Position numbers and translations under genes: made by a program. A stretch of 64,000 bases of DNA from Dipteris shenzhenensis (lineage: Eukaryota > Polypodiophyta > Polypodiopsida > Gleicheniales): assembly GCA_047967505.1 (NCBI GenBank), contig CM106538.1. The stretch is one strand, 5' to 3'. Under the pieces are notes generated by a model. That model saw nothing but the letters and a program-made list of their open reading frames with translations, ran no database searches and had not been told where the DNA came from. This document shows, one piece after another, positions 47,001-56,000 of this stretch; the stretch's first letter is position 1; the number at the start of each line of letters is the position of its first letter.

Positions 47001-50000
47001 TCTGTAAGATCCATTTCATGGGACAACCACATTGGTTGATGATGTTATAGATAGATCCTGCTTCGCTTAATCAGCCTTCTTCTTTTTTCAATCTTTAGCA
47101 AAATGTCACAATAGAAGCATTTCTTCTTGTTCTTCTTTACACAATCAAAAGAGTTATGTTATCATTCTTGGCATCCTTCTTTTTCTGTAGCTTCTATTTG
47201 CAGTATTTATATTTTGGTATGAGAACCTTTTCGTCATCATCATCTGTTCTCCTCTTGAAGCAATTAGCGAGCACAGTTCCTCGAACGTCATTGGCCTTGC
47301 CTATTCTCTAGAGGTGAAGTTTGTCATCAACCCTTGATAACTCTTTGGAAGCTTATTGACAAAGAGCATGGCCAACTGATTGTTGTCCACCTTCAGACTA
47401 GTTGACCCCTGAGAATCTCCATCTTACAAGGAAGTCATGGGCTGACTCTCCTTCCCCCATCATCATGGTGAGCCACTGTTTTGGGAGCATGATGATTCTC
47501 CCAATTTTTTAGTTTCACAAAAATCCTATGAGATATCCATGCTTCATGTGCTGGCAGATATGGAGTATCACCGAATCCGCAGTCGTCTCGATAATCATGG
47601 AGAGCAATTGCATTGTTGCATATGGAAAGAGCTCATGGGGGGGCATGGCTGAGGTGCTTCTGCATCTTCTTAGATTCATGATGTGCAAGGAAGGGGGGTG
47701 GCTTATAGTGGCAATGACACTTGGCAAAGCGGAGGCATGCTACTCAACAAATGTTGGGGAAGTGCCGCTTCACAAATGAGTCAAGTTTTTGAGCTCAAAA
47801 TTGATTTTTCAAGCGGAGCATGTTGGACCACTGATGCTGTTGCAGTAGAGTGACTGTGGAAGCAGAGTGTTTGTGTAATGCAGGGTAAAGAACTGAGCTC
47901 TCTGTTGCAAAAGCGTGAGCGGTGGAGTAGAGCAGCTTTGCCTACGACTACTCAGCATGTCACAATCTGTGACGTATACCTTTCTCTATACCTTAGACTT
48001 ATGGATGGTTTGATGAATGGACACTTGTGGAAGGGTATGCCTTTTCGACGGGACACTTCCTATGAGGCACAACCCTTCACAAGAGACATTCTATGGAAGA
48101 GACACTCCTATTGTAATGTACCCTCTCATCAAGGGTCACACCCTTCACAAGGGGTACACACCTCTTCATGCACATACACTTTGGAGTACACACCTTTTCA
48201 TGTGTGACTTTTCACTCTCTATATAAGAGAGGCCCAACTGTATGGATGACACACTACAGACACTCAAGCAATACAAATATTCCTTGTCCTCTGCTATTTC
48301 AGTCTCCTTTCTGTTCCTTAGCACATTTCTAAATATAGTAAATCTAGGATTTCTTACAGTGGTATCAGAGCAAATTTCGCTCCTGCCTGTAGGAAATGCC
48401 CCCCACCTTCTAGCGCCTATCTGATACATCTTTTTCCGCTAGAAGGATATCCGCGCACATTGTGCATGGAAGAGATGGAGAGAATGAGCGTAAAAATTTT
48501 TACCCACCTAAAGTCATGAATGGCCTCTCCATCTCCCTCACATCACGAGTTGATGTGAATGGACACGACAAAAATCGTGTCTTTTGATGGTGCTTGGGCT
48601 GTCCCAAAACCAAGGGACGCACCTTTTCCACCATCGGACACACCGTTTGATGAAGAGTTTTGACTCCTCACCCAAGGGACACACCCCATCGTGGAAAAAA
48701 GGACACATCTTTTCGTGTGGGGACACCCCTTTTTAAAACAGGGTCACACCCCTTCATGAAAGGGTACACCTATTCCAAGGGTCACACCCCTTAGAATAGG
48801 CACACCCTTTGGCACCAAGCACCAACTTACAAAAGGGTACCTAGAGGACCTAAAAAGGGCAACCAGCCCTACACCCAAGGCCAAACCCTAGACTACCCAA
48901 GGGTTCATTAAACCCACGTTTTAATTTTTTGGCAACTACCAACCAGCAAGGAAAAAGGGCGAAATTCAATCGCGATTTCACGTCAGCCTATTCCGCTCCA
49001 AAACAACCGTACGTGATTTCCGCCTTCTCCTTTTCAAGCATAGCAAGGGGGAAAGCGGGTTGAAGCAGGTAATCCTGCTTTGAAATGCAAAAACGAGCTG
49101 GCTTGGGAGCTGACAAAGGGGGAAAGTAGGTTAAGAATATTCGAGGTTTCTTTAAGGCGAGAGGTAGTCACCTCAATTTGACTTGGAGGCTACCGAGTGA
49201 GCATCAAATAACTTGAAAATGACTTCAGTTAGAGTCTTTAATGAACGATTAATAGACTAACTGTATTTTTGTGTTTTACCCTCGATTTTCTAGTTTTGTG
49301 ACACAGAGTTCCGTAATTACCATAATCCACGTGCTCCAAATTTATAGTATCCAGCGTGGGGGCCTAGAGAAGAGTCGTGACAAGTAGCAGGCCCCTAACA
49401 AGTAGGCGCAGCAATCGCGACAAATCATGAGGCTGCACTTTGGTTCAGGCTTCCATCTGGCATACACTAGATCGTTCTGCAGCGGCCAGTTCTTGCTGGC
49501 TCATCTCGCCACCTTAGCCTGTGAACAGCGGCCTTTTGCTGCCTTCCACTTCCGACCAGCCAGGCCCAGTCCTGCTCCTCGCACCCCACAGGTACTTGCC
49601 ACTGAATTCAATGCAGGAAAAGCGTGTCTAGTTCCACCCAATCTGCCCTTTTCTGCACCACACCTCTGCCAACGCCCCTATTTTCCTCGAAAGTCTCGCC
49701 AGGCACCTTTTTCTTGCTCACACTTCAACGTGAACTTGCAAAGATAGTAAATGGACCTCCGGACAGAGATTTTCAGGCCATTCTATGCAACTAATTGGCA
49801 GATCTAATCTATGCCAGGTGGATTCTTTCCATTCTATTTCTAAGGATTCTCTTTCATTTTATTATTTGACGCTCGTTATCAAATTACAGCAAATGAAAGC
49901 CTCCTCCTTAAAGCATGGAAACCCCTGGTAATTCCCCAGTCCCTTCAAGGACACCTTAGGCATCATCTACCACACAATATCGTGTTCAGATTGCACAACC

Positions 50001-53000
50001 AGCCCATTTCGGAGCTTTTGCATCGTGGGTCTTCTGTGTCACGTGCCCTTCCAGTGACTTGGACCACATCCTATACCTTTTGCGTGAGGCACCTCAATTA
50101 CATTACTTCCTTAGCACAGTCCAGGTTGTGTTCCGATACCCAGAACCCGATATTCCTCACGAGTTTGCTGTCCATCTTTGGAGAGACTTTTACCCCTCAG
50201 CTTCAGCATCTCCAGGGTACTCTCCACCTCTTTCAGCTCCCAGATATCCTCCTGCACAGGTTTTACCTTCCCCAAGACAGTATTTACACTCTGAAGGCAC
50301 TCCTTCTCCTGGGTATCCTCCACTCCCAACAGTAGCTCCTTATCCCTTCTCAAATCCGTGGACTCTGCAACCTACCCCTGTACTCTCACGAGCAATAACA
50401 CCCACTTCGGCATCCTAGTGTTACCTCAGACAAGACCTCCTTTACCAGATTTCCACGACTCGTTCCATCCTACTTCTCCTGCCCCCTCCAACATGAGCAA
50501 CCTCAGGAAGCAACCCAAATCTTCTTCTAGGAATGGTACACACTAGAGCGCAGGTTCGTGCTCTTCTCACAGGGACCTCAGATATGTCGCAACGCTCGCG
50601 TGCAACCTCTCTGGAGATCAGCGACTCAAATCCAAAAAAGACCCCTGAAGTCAACTTACAAGGCGAAGCACTACTTCAACTTCAAATTTCTCAGCTTCAA
50701 GACAGCATCTCCGACTTGGTCCAGAAAGTCCAACACCTCCAAGATTCTCGCAGTACCACACATACAGAGGATGACGTGACACCACCGGACGACTGTGCGG
50801 ACTCGTTCCCACCTGAGGTAGAAAACACTGAACTCCGTGCCCTCTACCGCTTACTCCAAGCTTCCAAAACTAAAAGACTTGACATTAAACTTCCGGAAGC
50901 CTACACTGGTCAACGAAATTGCCGAACAGTTGACCAATGGCTCGCAAAACTGCGCATGTACTTTAATACTGTTGACCTCACTGAAGGCAAAAAGATTGCC
51001 TTGGCAGCCTCCCTCCTCAAGGATATGGCTTTCCTATGGTGGCAACGATGCTTAAAGGACGGCAAAAGTCTGTTAACTTGGGAACGTTTTGAACACGTGC
51101 TCCGTAAGCAGTTCATACCTGCAAATGTGGACTTCCAAGCACGTTCAAAACTCAGACAGTTGGAGCAAACAGGCTCCCTGTCTTCCTACATCTCTCAGTT
51201 CATCACATTGGTGCTAGAGATTGATGGTTTAACTCATGATGATTGCCTTCATGCTTTCATCTCATGCCTAAATCCCTCGTTACGCATTGATGTCCTCAAA
51301 GCAAACATCACCAGCTGTGTCATCAAATTCGCATACGAGAGACAGCTTTTCGAACAAAGTATGGACACTATGAATGTTTGGTCATGCCTTTTGGGTTAAA
51401 CAATGCCCCGGCCACATTCATGACACTAATGAACGACATCTTCAGGCCTTTCCTCAATAAGTTTGTCATCGTTTACCTCGATGACATCCTCGTTTTCAGC
51501 AGATCCCTACATGAGCACAAACAACATCTTCACCAAGTTTTTGAAGTTCTCCGCGCAAATTCTCTCTACATCAACGTTGAGAAGAGTGAGTTCTTCAAGA
51601 CCCAACTCGAATATTTGGGACATGTTATTTCAGCTCAAGGCATCTCTGTGGATCCCAAGAAGGTCGAGGTAATCCGAAACTAGCCTACTCCTAAGAATGT
51701 TCATGATGTCCGCTCTTTTCTCGGATTGACAAACTTCTACCATACAAAGGTCTATCAGTTTTCCGAAATTGCAGCTCCTATGTCCGAATTATTGAAAAGC
51801 AAAGCAAATTTTCAGTGGCTTCCCGAAACAGAGTATAGCTTCCAACAACTCAAGCAAGCACTCACTACCACACCAATTATGGCTATTGCTCACCCAAACC
51901 TTCCATTTGAGGTCATGACCGACGCTTCCGACATCGCTACAGGAGCAGTCTTGATGCAAGAAGGCAGAGTTATTGCTTTTGACAGCCATAAACATTCTGA
52001 TATCCAAACCCGATACCCGGTTTATGATAAGGAGTTTCTTGCTGTTGTACATGTTTATCACTCTTGGAAACATTATCTCATGGGAGCCGACTCGGTCGTC
52101 AAGACAGACCATCACTCTCTAAAGTATATCTTTACTCAGCCAGTCATGAACGCTCGACAAGCACGCTAGGTTGAGTTTCTGGCCAACTTTCACATGACCA
52201 TTGAGTACATTCCAAGACTACGCAATGTAGTTGCAGATGCTCTCAGCAGGTTAACTCTAGCATCAGCTATGGTAATCTCTACATTATCTGTGGATGTTCC
52301 GAATTCATTCAAAGGGAAGTATTTCAATGATAAAGACTTCGGCACAGCAGTACAAGTTCTTTCAAAAGATCAACCTTCGACTTCCGAACAGAAGATTTTC
52401 TCATCCTATTCTTATACGGACGACCTTCTGTATTATCAAGATCGCGTCTGTGTACCACATGACAAGGATGCTCGACGTCTTTTGTTAAAAGAGCATCATG
52501 TAGTTCCTTATGCTGCCCATCCAGGCATTAACAAGACTTATAGGTTACTCAGTGCAACATACTACTGGCCTCATATGAAAAGCGACGTCATCAAAATGGT
52601 TACATCTTGCTTATCTTGTCAACAAATGAAAGCAAGCAGACGACTTCTAGCAGGACTTCTTCAACCTCTTCCAGCTCCAACTGAAAGGTGGGAAAGTATT
52701 TCCATGGATTTCATTACCACACTACCACGATCCTCCGGAGGTAGCACTCAAATTATGGTAATTGTTGATCGATTGTCCAAAATGGCACACTTTGTTGCTT
52801 GCAAAAGAAGTGCACAGGCTCCGGACATCGCCAAACTCTTCATACAACACATCTTCCGACACCATGGATTGCCCAAGAATATCATATCCGACAGAGATCC
52901 TAAGTTTACCAGTCACTTTTGGATTTCATTGTTCGAATCTTTGGGTACAACTCTACTGTTTAGTTCAGCCTACCACCCAGAATCAGATGGCCAGACTGAA

Positions 53001-56000
53001 AGAGTCAACCAAGTTCTGGAAGAAATGCTTCGACATTACATTCAGTCATGCCTAGCAGCTTGGAAAGAGTATCTACCCCTTCAGTTTGCTTATAATAACT
53101 CTTTCCATAGTGCCATCAGCATGACTCCATTCCAAGCAGCTTATGGACACACTCTGATTGTACCAACGAATTTTGTGCTTCAACATCGAGTGGCCTTAGC
53201 TGATCAACTGGTTCAAGACATGCAAGACATTCTACTCCAAGTCAGGGATCATATGCGAAAAGCGCAAGAGCGGTATCAACGGTCTGCCAACAAACATAGA
53301 CGTCACCTAGAATTTGACACTGGTGACATGGTGCTATTATTTGTAGCCCCACATCGCTATAAGACGGTTAAGTCTGTGTTTCCTAAGTTGCGACCAAAAT
53401 ACTATGGACCTTTCCGGATCGTCAAGAAAAATTCACCTTTAAGTTACAAATTGGAATTACCACCATCATGGGGTAAAATCCATCCAACATTTCATATTTC
53501 TTGGCTAAAGATGTACATTCCAAGCGATGAAGCAGTTCCTCCTGCAGGTGATTATGTCCCAGAAATCGAAGACGATTATGTTCTCCTTATTCCTGAGCGT
53601 ATTCTGGACCATCGACAGCGAGAGACTTGACATCGACTTATCACGGAATTCCTTGTTCTTTGGCGAGTCTGGACGACTCCAACGCTACTTGGCAATCTGA
53701 TGAAGACTTACAACAGTACCCTGACATTTTAAAGCAGTATTTTCAGAACTTACCGTGATATTTTCTACATCAATTCATTATCTCCACCAGGGTCTTATTT
53801 TGAGTGGGAGGGGATGTCACGATCTGTGACGTATTCCTTTCTCTATACCTTAGACTTATGGATGGTTTGATGAATGGACACTTGTGGAAGGGTATGCCCT
53901 TTCGACGGGACACTTCCTATGAGGCACAACCCTTCACAAGAGACATTCTATGGAAGAGACACTCCTATTGTAATGTACCCTCTCATCAAGGGTCACACCC
54001 TTCACAAGGGATACACACCTCTTCATGCACATACACTTTGGAGTACACACCTTTTCGTGTGTGACTTTTCATTCTCTATATAAGAGAGGCCCAACTGTAT
54101 GGATGACACACTACAGACACTCAAGCAATACAAATATTCCTTGTCCTCTGCTATTTCAGTCTCCTTTCTGTTCCTTAGCACATTTCTAAATATAGTAAAT
54201 CTAGGATTTCTTACACAGCATTGATAAGGGTACCTCATACGACCAATGCTCAATGTCGCAACAAATTTTTGTACAATGATGATGTTGGAGGATAGAGGTC
54301 CCCCACCTGTGAGCCCCCCACATGAGGACATGGGGGAGTATTAAAACCAGCATAGGTTGGACTCAGAGGGAAGCCACATGGGCAGATGAGAAATGTGCCA
54401 CAGGGGCAGAGCTGAGAGAGAGGAGAAAGGCCACACGGGTACATCTGAAGGCTCATGGAATGCTGTTGACAGGCCCAAAGTGGTGGGCACGTACAAGAGC
54501 CCATCTGTAGGTCTATAGATAGAGCTTGGAGTGAGCAGTTCATGAGAACTGGACGGCAGACTTAAGGGACCAGCCAGGGCAGATGCACAGAGCAGTAAGG
54601 AGGCCTGCTTGTGCGGCATCTAAGCACCGAGGTAGAAAACAGCTCTGAGAGGTGCCAGTGGTCCACATCTTGGCAGTTGCTACATGGTGGCACACTCAGT
54701 ATCAGGTTTTGTTCATCTTTGGAGCAATCTACAATACATAATTTGCTGTTCCACTCTACTGTGCATTGTTCAAGATCTGTGTCTGCATCTATTTGTATCT
54801 ACATTTGTGTGCACAATGGAAAGGAGTGAAATTTGATTTTAGAATTGTGTGTTTCCTGGGCTATGTTTCCATAATTATACCGCCTGCAGGAGTATTGGCT
54901 ACAGCAAGCAGTGTCCATCTCTGTTTTCTAACAGATGAAGCCCAGTTAGAACTGAGATGATGATGAGAAGCCATATAAAGAAGGGTCATAGCTCAAGAAA
55001 GAATGACAGGAGAGAGACTCTGGAGAGACTAGGAGAAAGATGAGAAAGAGACAGAGAGAGAGAACACACACAGAGAGATAGGTAGAGAGCAAAAAGCTCA
55101 AGCAGATTACGGAGCGAGTGTCGCATCAAAACGTGGGCACCATGGACTACCAGATCCCCCCCTCCTAGATTACCTATTTTAGCAATCTCTATGCCCACTA
55201 AAATAACTTATTTTCCCCCCTTTATCGCATGTATTTGTGATGGCAGCCCTAGGTGCAAACTTCTTCAAGCCTTTGTTACATACCCAAAACACATGCATCC
55301 ATGTGTTCTTCAAAGGAATTTACTATACTAGCACACAGCCGATCGTAGAATTTAAACAGCACTACGGACCACTTTTCACATCAGCACGTCAAAGTAAACT
55401 TGAGAGCATTGTATCTCATGGATTGAGTACTTGTATATATAAAGATCTATTATTAATCCTTAGTTGCATTGTTGATTATAAATGGATGTGCATGCACACG
55501 CAGATGCACAAATGTTGATCATGTGCACATTATTCGCACAGTGTACATGTGAGTGCATACGTGTGTGCCTGTGTGCATGTATAAAATTAGAACTGCCCTT
55601 TTAAGTCCACCTTGTCTCCGGTCTACCTAACGCACTCAAACATGCACATAGCGTGTGATGATGGTGAGGTAGATCTTTACAAAAAAATTGCTACCTATCG
55701 AAGCTTGATTTACATTAACAAAACATGAATGCAAAAACAGATCAAATACACATACATATGCATCTGTGCAAACGTGCCAGCATGTGCGCTGTTTTTCTAT
55801 AAGCATGTGTGAGCTTACGTGAACACATAACAACCATGTCTGCAGATAAATAAATGCATATAAGTTGCCCATTAACATGTGAGAGTGCATACACGCTAAA
55901 TGATTATCCACAGCTATGCACATTACAATGCTATAATACTTACTTGGAGTCAAGCCAAGATACAAATAGTATGTTGAAGTAATCCTATCCCGTTTGATGA

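Larger units (their letters stand above)
47953..54220 (+). mobile_element. Ty3/gypsy chromovirus with intact ends, internally deleted, in the Tubby-like intron
   Basis: LTRs at 47958-48358 and 53815-54215 (401 bp each, TGTCAC...TTACA) are flanked by the same 5 bp, CAGCA (47953-47957 and 54216-54220). Primer site TGGTATCAGAGC is at 48360-48371. The purine tract GAGTGGGAGGGGA comes immediately before the 3' LTR. By eye the LTRs differ at six positions (about 98.5 per cent identity), so the insertion is fairly recent. Coding order is gag (50533 on), RT, RNase H, integrase and a chromodomain. Zinc knuckle, protease and the RT front are missing. The element is antisense to the host gene, so its promoters and poly(A) signals point away from the gene's reading direction. 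Confidence 0.95.

Noticed and set aside
50059-50418. 119-codon Pro/Ser-rich frame in the chromovirus leader as an extra gene
   Set aside because: It ends before gag, has no known motif and lies in a C/T-rich leader. It could be decayed upstream gag sequence, but this is not supported well enough to call.
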